DNA of 29,160 bases from JAHEJV01 sp964653555. Lineage in GTDB: Bacteria; Myxococcota_A; UBA9160; SMWR01. The translations under genes were made by a program, and so were the position numbers. The notes under the pieces were generated by a model. The model saw only the letters and a list, made by a program, of their open reading frames with translations, searched no databases and had not been told where the DNA came from. Each line of letters starts with the position of its first letter. Position 1 is the stretch's first letter. Shown piece by piece: positions 14,158-20,536 of the stretch. Location: the NCBI GenBank assembly GCA_964653555.1, contig CAZZFT010000055.1:1-29160 (forward strand). Direction: 5' to 3'.

Positions 14158-14724
14158 ATGGCGGCGGGGCGGCCTCGGCTGCGCATCCTGGGTGTGGACC
14201 CGGGGTCCCGGCTGACCGGCTATGGCGTCATCGATCGCATCGGCGCGGAGCTGCGCTGGGTGGCGCACGGCGTTCTGCGCCCGCCGCACGCGGCGTCGCT
14301 GGCTCTGCGGCTCGCGTCGCTGACGCGCGAGCTGGCAGAGGTGGTCGAGCGCTATCGACCCGACGTCGCGAGTGTCGAGGACGTCTTCGTCTCGGTCAGC
14401 GCGCGCTCGGCACTGGTGCTGGGGCAGGCCCGGGGCGCGGCGTTGGCGGCGCTCGGCTGTGCCGCCCTTCCTCTGGTCGAGTACGCGCCCGCGCGCATCA
14501 AGCAGGCCGTGTCGGGCGACGGCCGTGCCGCGAAGGCGCAGATGCAGCGCATGGTGCGGCGCTCGCTCGCGCTCGATCGGACCCCGCCGCCCGACGCCGC
14601 GGACGCGCTCGCGGCGGCGATCTGCCACGCCCACGCGGGGCGCCTCGAGGGCCTGGTGCGCCCGCGATCGCGCTCGCGGCGGGGCGCGCGCATCGGCTCC
14701 ATCCGCGTGAGGCGCGCTCCGTGA
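14158..14724 (+). CDS. ruvC: Holliday junction resolvase RuvC
   Basis: RuvC cuts Holliday junctions symmetrically during recombination repair. The 188-residue product keeps the four acidic catalytic residues: Asp14 (GVDPGS), Glu74 (SVEDVF), Asp146 and Asp149 (PDAADALA). Other family blocks are VLGQARGAALAAL (87-99) and YAPARIKQAVSGDGRAAKAQ (109-128). The C-terminus ends in an extra Arg-rich tail (RPRSRSRRGARIG). The start ATG has AGGA only one base upstream; no better in-frame start exists between it and the yebC gene. The ruvA start codon overlaps its stop (GTGA). Confidence 0.95.
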   Translation: MAAGRPRLRILGVDPGSRLTGYGVIDRIGAELRWVAHGVLRPPHAASLALRLASLTRELAEVVERYRPDVASVEDVFVSVSARSALVLGQARGAALAALGCAALPLVEYAPARIKQAVSGDGRAAKAQMQRMVRRSLALDRTPPPDAADALAAAICHAHAGRLEGLVRPRSRSRRGARIGSIRVRRAP

Positions 14725-15329
14725 TCGCCCGTCTCGAGGGCGTGCTGCTGGAGCGCACACCGACCCGCGTGGTGATCGACGTGCACGGGGTGGGGTACGA
14801 GGTGTTCGTCCCGCTCTCGACCTTTGCCGCGCTTCCCGACGAGGGGAAGACCGTCGCCCTGCAGATCCACACGCACGCGCGCGAGGGCGCCCTACAGCTG
14901 TTCGGCTTCTCCACCGCCGTGGAGCGCACGGCCTTCGAGCTGCTCCTGCGCGCGAGCCGGGTGGGGCCGAAGCTCGCCCAGACCGTGCTTTCCGGGATCG
15001 ATCCCGCGGGCCTGCTCCAGGCGATCCGCAGCGGCAACGCCGCCCCGCTGCGCGCGGTGCCCGGGGTCGGCGCGAAGATGGCGGACCGGATCCTGGTCGA
15101 GCTCTCCGACCGCATGGACGACCTCGCGCTCGCCCTGCGCGCCAGCGGCGCTCTCGAGGTCGCGGCCGGACCGCCCGAGGGCCGCGACCAGGCGCTCTCC
15201 GCGCTGCTCAACCTGGGCTATTCACGACCCCATGCCGAGCGAGCGCTCGAGCTCGCAGCCGAGGACGTGGATGCCGATGCCGACGTCGAGCAGTGGGTGA
15301 GGAGCGCCTTGAAGAGATTGGCCCGATGA
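14721..15329 (+). CDS. ruvA: Holliday junction branch migration protein RuvA
   Basis: RuvA binds the four-way junction and loads RuvB. The 202-residue protein has the N-terminal OB domain (MIARLEGVLLERTPTRVVID, GVGYEVFVP), two helix-hairpin-helix motifs (LLRASRVGPKLAQTVLSG and LRAVPGVGAKMADRILVEL), a flexible linker, and the C-terminal RuvB-contact domain (QALSALLNLGYSRPHAERAL). The GTG start overlaps the ruvC stop by 4 bp, and ruvB in turn overlaps ruvA by 4 bp, so the three are translationally coupled. Confidence 0.95.
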   Translation: MIARLEGVLLERTPTRVVIDVHGVGYEVFVPLSTFAALPDEGKTVALQIHTHAREGALQLFGFSTAVERTAFELLLRASRVGPKLAQTVLSGIDPAGLLQAIRSGNAAPLRAVPGVGAKMADRILVELSDRMDDLALALRASGALEVAAGPPEGRDQALSALLNLGYSRPHAERALELAAEDVDADADVEQWVRSALKRLAR

Positions 15330-16369
15330 CGGTGGATCTCGCCCGCGGCGACCTGTCCCTCCACGCTCTTCCCGAGGAGCAGCAGATCGAGGAGCGGCTG
15401 CGCCCGCGGCGTCTGGACGAGATGATCGGACAGGACCGCCTGCGCGAGAATCTGGACGTCTTCATCCGGGCCGCGCGCGAGCGCGGCGAGTGCCTGGACC
15501 ACGTCCTGTTCCACGGGCCTCCGGGCCTCGGCAAGACCTCGCTCGCCGGGGTGGTCGCGAGCGAGCTGGGCGCGGCGCTGCGCACCACCAGCGGCCCCGC
15601 CATCGAGCGGCCCGGCGACCTCGCCGCCCTGCTCTCGAACCTCGAGCCCGGCGACGTGCTGTTCATCGACGAGATCCACCGCCTCGCGCCCGCCGTCGAG
15701 GAGATCCTCTATCCGGCGATGGAGGATTTCCAGCTCGACATCCTGATCGGGCAGGGCCCGGGCGCTCGGTCGATGCGTCTCGATCTGCCGCGCTTCACCC
15801 TCGTCGGCGCGACCACCCGGGCGGGACTGCTGACCTCGCCGCTGCGGGATCGCTTCGGCTGGACCGCGCGTCTCGAGTACTACCCGCCGGCCGACCTCGA
15901 GCGGATCCTGGTGCGCTCGGGCCGCGTGCTGGGAATCGCCGTGGAAGCGGGCGCGACGGCCGAGCTCGCGAGCCGCTCGCGCGGCACCCCGCGCATCGCC
16001 AATCGACTGCTGCGCCGCGTCCGCGACTTCGCCGAGGTGCAGGAGGGCCGCGGGAAGCCGATCGGCGCCGAGCTCGCCCGCTTCGCCCTCGAACGGCTCG
16101 ACGTCGATCGCGCCGGCTTCGACCGCCTCGATCGCCTGGTGATGATGACGCTCGTCGACCGCTTCGACGGTGGACCCGTCGGTCTGGAGACGCTCGCCGC
16201 TGCGGTCGGCGAGGACAAGGGCACTCTGGAGGACGTGGTCGAGCCCTTTCTCATCCACGAGGGTTTCCTGGCCCGGACCCCGCGCGGACGCCTCGCGACG
16301 CCGCGCTGCTACCGCCACCTCGGCCGCCCCGCACCCGAGGACGGCCCCGGACAGAGGAAGCTCTTCTAG
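15326..16369 (+). CDS. ruvB: Holliday junction branch migration helicase RuvB
   Basis: RuvB is the AAA+ motor that drives branch migration with RuvA. The 347-residue product has RPRRLDEMIGQ (26-36), Walker A GPPGLGKT (64-71), Walker B with FIDEIHRL (113-120), sensor GATTRAGLL with LTSPLRDRFG, and the C-terminal winged helix (GPVGLETLAAAVGED, EPFLIHEGFLARTPRGR). The ATG at 15326 overlaps the ruvA stop as ATGA. An in-frame upstream start at 15293 is rejected because the overlap geometry matches ruvC/ruvA. Confidence 0.96.
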   Translation: MTVDLARGDLSLHALPEEQQIEERLRPRRLDEMIGQDRLRENLDVFIRAARERGECLDHVLFHGPPGLGKTSLAGVVASELGAALRTTSGPAIERPGDLAALLSNLEPGDVLFIDEIHRLAPAVEEILYPAMEDFQLDILIGQGPGARSMRLDLPRFTLVGATTRAGLLTSPLRDRFGWTARLEYYPPADLERILVRSGRVLGIAVEAGATAELASRSRGTPRIANRLLRRVRDFAEVQEGRGKPIGAELARFALERLDVDRAGFDRLDRLVMMTLVDRFDGGPVGLETLAAAVGEDKGTLEDVVEPFLIHEGFLARTPRGRLATPRCYRHLGRPAPEDGPGQRKLF

Positions 16370-16473
16370 CCTGGCGGGAGACCGCCTTCGCTCGCCGGTG
16401 CGTCGTCCGAGCGCTCATCCGGAGCCCGCGGGTCGCCGATAGGGCTCTCCAGACGACTGGCCAGGGGTGGATC

Positions 16474-19029
16474 TTGGGTTTCGTACGAGGCGTGGTGCGA
16501 GCGCTGCTGGTGAGCGTCGCAGCGGTGCTGATCGGCGCCGGCGGCATCGGCCTCGTGCAGGGAGTGTCCCCGGACACGCCGGGGATCGGAGTCGCGACCG
16601 AGCTCCTCACCGGGCTGGTCGCGCGCGTGTTGCCGCTGCTCTCTCTTTCCGGCGACGCGGACGAGATCGTCGCGGCCCTGTCGGCGATGCCGTGGCGCTT
16701 CGTCGTGGCCCCGTGTGGCCTGGCGCTGCTGTTCCTCGCGAAGTCGCTGGGCGGCTCGGATCGCGTCCGCGACGTGGAGGAAGAGGGCGGGGTCGCGAAG
16801 CCCGACCGCCAGCATCGCAAGGGCCAGAAGAAGGCGCGCAAGGACGCGGCGCGCATCGCCCGCAAGGGCATGCCGAACGAGGCGGCCGAGCTGTGTCTCG
16901 CCGTCGGTCTGCTCGAAGACGCGGCCGCTTTCTTCGTGAAGGCGCAGATGTACGACCGGGCGGCCGAAATCCGCCACGACCAGAACCGCTTCCTCGACTC
17001 GGCGGAGCTCTACCGCAAGGCCGGCAAGCCGGACTCGGCGGGTGCCATCTACGCGCAGAAGGAGGAGTGGGCGCTGGCCGCCGAGGCCTACGTCGAGGCG
17101 GGCAATCTGAGCGTTGCGGCGGAGATGTACGAGAAGGCCGGCGACGATCGTCGCGCGGCCCAGTGCTACGACCGCTGCGACTTCCCCCGCTACGCCGCCA
17201 AGGCCTACATCCGCTGCGAGGAGTGGCTGCTCGCGGCGGAAGCACTGGAGAAGGTGCTGGCGGAGGAGTCCGTCGGATCCGGCGGCGACGCGAAGAAGCA
17301 CGCCGAGCGCATGAAGATGGTGCGCATGACCGGGAATCTCTTCGAGCGCGCGGGCCGGCTCGATCGCGCGGAGAGCGTGCTGGCGAAGGGCGGCGCCTTC
17401 GTTCCTGCGGCCGAGATCGCCCAGAAGGCGGGCCGGCTCGAGCGCGCCGCGGAGCTCTTCCTGGAGGGCAAGGACGCCGAGCGGGCGGCCGCCGCCTTCG
17501 AGGCGGTCGGGCAGGGCGAGCGCTCGGCGCGCATCCTGGCCGACTTCCACCGCGACCGCGGCGACGGACAGGAGGCTGCCCGGGCCTTCGAGCGCGCCGG
17601 GGAGTGGATGGAGGCGGGCGATCTCTATCGCTCGATCGAGCTCTTCGAGAAGGCGGGCGAATGCTACGAGCGGTTCGGCGACGGTGCCCAGGCCGGCGAG
17701 ATGTTCGCGCTGTCGGGCGATCGCGAGCGCGCCGCCGAGAACTACGAACGCGCCGGGCGCTTCTCCGAAGCCGCCGAGCTGTTCGCCCTGGCCGGCGACC
17801 CGGTGCGCGAGGCCGATCTGCTCGAGAAGGCCGGGCAGTGCCTGCGCGCCGGCCGGGTGCACCTGGAAGGGGACCGGATCGACGCGGCGATCGGGGCTCT
17901 CCAGAAGGTCCCGGCCGACCACTCCGACTTCCCCGCTGCCGCGGCCCTGCTCGGGAGCATCTTCCGCGATCGCGAGCAGTACGCGGTCGCGCTCGCGAAG
18001 CTCTCGGAGGCGGTGGGCGGGCGCGAGATCGACCGCGACACGCTCGACGCATTCTTCTGCCTGGCGACGGTTCACGAGGCGAACGGAGACCTGAGCGAGG
18101 CGGCGGAGCTGTACGAGAAGGTCCTCGCCTTCGACTACCAGTTCTCCGACGCCGCGGACCGCCTGGAGCGGGTGCGCGTCCAGCTGGCGCGGCAGGAAGA
18201 GGAGCGGGCGGCCTCCTCGAGCGCTCCCCAGCCGACGACCCCGGGCCGCTACATCATCCGGGGCACCCTGGGCCGCGGCGGCATGGGCATCGTCTACAAG
18301 GCCGAGGACACGGTCCTGGACCGCGTCGTCGCCTTCAAGGTTCTGCCCGAATCGCTGAAGGAGAACCCGCAGGCGCTGAAAAACTTCCTCCGCGAGGCCA
18401 AGAGCGCCGCCCAGCTCAACCACCCGAACATCGTGACGGTGTACGACGCGGGTGAGCAGGACGGCGTCTACTACATCGCGATGGAGTACGTGGATGGCAA
18501 CACGCTGAAGGACATCATCAAGCGGCGCGGTCGCGTCGCGCCGCGCGGCATCGTCCACGTCGTGTCCCAGATGTGCGAGGCGCTCGCCTACGCCCACGAG
18601 AAGAAGATCGTGCACCGGGACATCAAGACGGCCAACACGATGTGGACCAAGGACCGCAAGGCGAAGATCATGGACTTCGGACTCGCCAAGGTGATCGAAG
18701 AGGTCCGCAACCACACCACGGTGGTCTCCGGGACGCCCTACTACATGAGCCCGGAGCAGACGCTCGGAAAGAACGTCGACCACCGGTCCGATCTCTACTC
18801 CCTCGGCGTCTCTGTCTTCGAGATGGCGACGGGGACACTGCCCTTCACCGAGGGAAACCTCCCCTACCATCACGTGCACACGCCACCGCCCCATCCGCGG
18901 GATCTGGTGCCCGACCTGCCCGACGTGATCGCGTCGGTGATCGAGCGCTGTCTGCTCAAGGACCCGGCGGAGCGCTATCAATCGGCGCGCGAGATCCTCG
19001 CGGAGCTGCGCGCCGGGACGGTCTCCTGA
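16474..19029 (+). CDS. Membrane-anchored TPR protein with a C-terminal Hanks-type Ser/Thr protein kinase
   Basis: The 851-residue product has two predicted N-terminal membrane segments (residues ~9-30 and ~74-92), a basic stretch (~108-132), about 420 residues of TPR-like helical repeats rich in (F/Y)ExAG and AAELY units (~134-570), and a kinase domain at 593-848. All kinase motifs are present: G-loop GRGGMG (600-605), Lys622 in VAFK, HRDIKTAN (714-721) with Asp716, DFG (734-736), SPEQ (759-762) and DLYSLGV. It should be active and cytoplasmic. The order (membrane anchor, TPR, kinase last) is the reverse of PknB-type kinases. I choose the TTG at 16474 because AGGGGTGG lies 4-5 bases before it and it begins just ahead of the first membrane helix. 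It follows ruvB by 104 bp on the same strand. The substrate is unknown. Confidence 0.9.
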   Translation: MGFVRGVVRALLVSVAAVLIGAGGIGLVQGVSPDTPGIGVATELLTGLVARVLPLLSLSGDADEIVAALSAMPWRFVVAPCGLALLFLAKSLGGSDRVRDVEEEGGVAKPDRQHRKGQKKARKDAARIARKGMPNEAAELCLAVGLLEDAAAFFVKAQMYDRAAEIRHDQNRFLDSAELYRKAGKPDSAGAIYAQKEEWALAAEAYVEAGNLSVAAEMYEKAGDDRRAAQCYDRCDFPRYAAKAYIRCEEWLLAAEALEKVLAEESVGSGGDAKKHAERMKMVRMTGNLFERAGRLDRAESVLAKGGAFVPAAEIAQKAGRLERAAELFLEGKDAERAAAAFEAVGQGERSARILADFHRDRGDGQEAARAFERAGEWMEAGDLYRSIELFEKAGECYERFGDGAQAGEMFALSGDRERAAENYERAGRFSEAAELFALAGDPVREADLLEKAGQCLRAGRVHLEGDRIDAAIGALQKVPADHSDFPAAAALLGSIFRDREQYAVALAKLSEAVGGREIDRDTLDAFFCLATVHEANGDLSEAAELYEKVLAFDYQFSDAADRLERVRVQLARQEEERAASSSAPQPTTPGRYIIRGTLGRGGMGIVYKAEDTVLDRVVAFKVLPESLKENPQALKNFLREAKSAAQLNHPNIVTVYDAGEQDGVYYIAMEYVDGNTLKDIIKRRGRVAPRGIVHVVSQMCEALAYAHEKKIVHRDIKTANTMWTKDRKAKIMDFGLAKVIEEVRNHTTVVSGTPYYMSPEQTLGKNVDHRSDLYSLGVSVFEMATGTLPFTEGNLPYHHVHTPPPHPRDLVPDLPDVIASVIERCLLKDPAERYQSAREILAELRAGTVS

Positions 19030-19041
19030 GCCGAACCCCCA

Positions 19042-19059
19042 TGTGACGATTCCGTCACA
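19042..19059. promoter_or_regulatory. Operator-like palindrome 1 of a pair upstream of lpxC
   Basis: TGTGACG-ATTC-CGTCACA is a perfect inverted repeat with 7-bp arms. Its centre is exactly 20 bp (about two helical turns) from that of the next palindrome, which shares the GTGACG/CGTCAC core. It looks like a binding site for a dimeric regulator. The TGTGA/TCACA halves recall CRP/FNR sites, but the spacing is 8 bp, not 6. It lies between the kinase gene and lpxC. Confidence 0.5.
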
Positions 19060-19061
19060 GC

Positions 19062-19079
19062 CGTGACGTCGCCGTCACG
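19062..19079. promoter_or_regulatory. Operator-like palindrome 2 of a pair upstream of lpxC
   Basis: CGTGACG-TCGC-CGTCACG is a perfect inverted repeat with 7-bp arms and the same GTGACG-N4-CGTCAC core as the palindrome at 19042-19059. Only the core is shared; the 4-bp spacers differ, which argues for a protein site rather than a simple duplication. Confidence 0.5.
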
Positions 19080-19086
19080 AAACCCT

Positions 19087-19116
19087 GGGGCTCCCCGAGG
19101 GACCGAGGTCGGTCCC
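19087..19116. repeat. Two adjacent hairpins between the kinase gene and lpxC
   Basis: GGGG-CT-CCCC (19087-19096) is followed by GGGACCGA-GG-TCGGTCCC (19099-19116), an 8-bp perfect stem. They could help end transcription from the kinase gene, but no T-tract follows. Confidence 0.4.
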
Positions 19117-19132
19117 GGCCGCGCGCTAGGCG

Positions 19133-19162
19133 TTCAACTATCCGACAAATAAAATAAAAAAT
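19133..19162 (+). promoter_or_regulatory. Probable lpxC promoter region / A-rich tract
   Basis: An A-rich tract, ACAAATAAAATAAAAAAT (19145-19162), stands out in a window that is otherwise very GC-rich. With TTCAAC (19133-19138) as a -35-like box, TAAAAA (19155-19160) would be a -10-like box after a 16-bp spacer, ~100 bp upstream of lpxC. On the minus strand the same tract is T-rich (TTTTTTATTTTATTTG) and is preceded by a short hairpin (TGGCG...CGCCA), so it could instead be a minus-strand terminator. Confidence 0.35.
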
Positions 19163-19264
19163 GGATCTGGCGACGCGCCGGCGCCACGGCACGCGGCTTG
19201 CTTGATCGCATAGGGTGGGCACGCGCCAGCCCCTAGGCGTCGGGCGCACGAGGGGGGATCGACC

Positions 19265-20170
19265 GTGTTCCAGCGGACCATTGCGGAGAAGGTCTCGTGT
19301 ACGGGTGTGGGCCTCCACAGCGGGGCCCCGACACAGCTGACCTTGCATCCGGCGCGGGCCGGCTCCGGCGTCGTCTTCGTGCGCACCGACCTCGGCCCGC
19401 CGGTGGAGATTCCCGCGCGCTCGTCGGAGGTAGTGTCGACGGCGCTGGCTACGACCCTGGGGCGGGGCGACGCCGCGGTCGGCACCGTCGAGCACCTGCT
19501 CGCCGCAATCTACGGCCTCGGCATCGACAACCTGCGCATCGAGGTCGACGGTCCCGAGCTGCCCGTGATGGATGGGAGCGCTGCGCCCTTCGTCTACCTG
19601 ATCCGCACCGCCGGGATCTTCGAGCAGCGCGAGGCGCGTCGACTGCTGCGCGTGCGCCGCAAGATCGAGGTCGTCGACGGGGATCGACGGATCAGCGTCG
19701 AGCCCTCGCGCGACTTCCGCGTCACCTACGCCGTCGACTTCGATCACCCTGCGATCCGGCGCCAGCAGCTCGTGCTGGGCCCGCTCTCTCCCGAGCGCTT
19801 CGAGCACGAAATCTCGGCGGCGCGCACCTTCGGATTCCTTCGCGAGGTCAATGCGCTGTGGGACGCCGGCTTCGCGCGCGGCGGCTCGCTGGACAACACC
19901 GTCGTCCTGGACGACGAACGCGTGGTGAATCCGGAAGGCCTCCGGTGGTCGGACGAGTTCGTGCGCCACAAGGTGCTCGATCTGTGCGGCGACCTGGCGC
20001 TGCTGGGCATCGCGGTGTGCGGGCACGTTCGCGCCGAGCGGGGCGGCCACGAGATGCACCAGCGGCTGGTGTCGGCGATCCTGGCCCAGCCCGACGCGTG
20101 GACCGTCGAGCTGGCCGGCCGGCGGCGTCCGATGCCGCGCGTCCGCTGGTCAGAGATCCTCCGCGCCTGA
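19265..20170 (+). CDS. lpxC: UDP-3-O-acyl-N-acetylglucosamine deacetylase (LpxC)
   Basis: LpxC is the zinc enzyme for the first committed step of lipid A synthesis in the cytoplasm. The 301-residue product has the N-terminal signature QRTIAEKVSCTGVGLHSG (3-20), Glu76-His77 in VEHLLAA, VMDGSAAPF (101-109), KVLDLCGDL with metal ligands His235 and Asp239, and the catalytic His262 in GGHEMH. Length and spacing match E. coli LpxC (His79, His238, Asp242, His265). The GTG start at 19265 has GAGGGGGG ~7 bases upstream. It stands alone on the plus strand, with a long leader carrying operator-like palindromes and an A-rich promoter candidate. Its last 21 bp overlap the 3' end of the convergent PilZ gene. 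Confidence 0.95.
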   Translation: MFQRTIAEKVSCTGVGLHSGAPTQLTLHPARAGSGVVFVRTDLGPPVEIPARSSEVVSTALATTLGRGDAAVGTVEHLLAAIYGLGIDNLRIEVDGPELPVMDGSAAPFVYLIRTAGIFEQREARRLLRVRRKIEVVDGDRRISVEPSRDFRVTYAVDFDHPAIRRQQLVLGPLSPERFEHEISAARTFGFLREVNALWDAGFARGGSLDNTVVLDDERVVNPEGLRWSDEFVRHKVLDLCGDLALLGIAVCGHVRAERGGHEMHQRLVSAILAQPDAWTVELAGRRRPMPRVRWSEILRA

Positions 20171-20536
20171 TTCCGAAGCGCTCTCGCGCGACTTCGCCCA
20201 CTCCTCCAGCCGCGCGGCGAGGTCGGCGCGCGACTGCGCGTCGACGAATTCGAGCCCCATGCCGGGAGTCCGGCTGCTGCCGTTCGCCGATGCGATCCAG
20301 GCCACCTGGGCTTCCAGCCGCACGGGCGTCATCTCTCCGGGCAGGCGGAAGGAGACGATCAGCGGGGTTCGCGGCTCGAGGGGGGAGGTCGTCGCGACGA
20401 ACAGGCCGCCCGCACCGAGGGTGGTGGCGATCGCCGCGAACACGGTCGAACGCGTCTCGACCCGCACGTCGACGCGAAGCGTGAGTCGCGGGTAGCGCCG
20501 CTGGAGACGGGCGCGCGGGCTCCGGGTCGGTGTCAC
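20150..20536 (-). CDS. PilZ-domain protein with a degenerate c-di-GMP signature
   Basis: A 128-residue protein made of one PilZ domain. The N-terminal RxxxR-type motif is present (RRYPRLTL, residues ~14-21), and the hydrophobic core LGAGGLFVAT and PLIVSFRLPG, VRLEAQVAWI, GMGLEFV fits the family, closest in style to the delta-proteobacterial PilZ variants. The usual (D/N)xSxxG loop reads TLGAGG: the Asp/Asn and Ser are missing, so c-di-GMP binding is doubtful. The GTG at 20536 overlaps the stop of the giant TPR gene as GTGA and has no Shine-Dalgarno of its own, so translation is probably coupled to that gene. Its 3' end overlaps lpxC. Confidence 0.82.
   Translation of the reverse strand: MTPTRSPRARLQRRYPRLTLRVDVRVETRSTVFAAIATTLGAGGLFVATTSPLEPRTPLIVSFRLPGEMTPVRLEAQVAWIASANGSSRTPGMGLEFVDAQSRADLAARLEEWAKSRESASESGAEDL

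Noticed and set aside
15490..16473. Extension of the TPR-kinase frame upstream through ruvB
   Set aside because: It is an out-of-frame shadow of ruvB; the membrane segment and Shine-Dalgarno mark the start at 16474.
16366..18981. Long minus-strand open frame opposite the TPR-kinase gene
   Set aside because: The plus strand carries complete kinase motifs; the minus reading is low-complexity and domainless.
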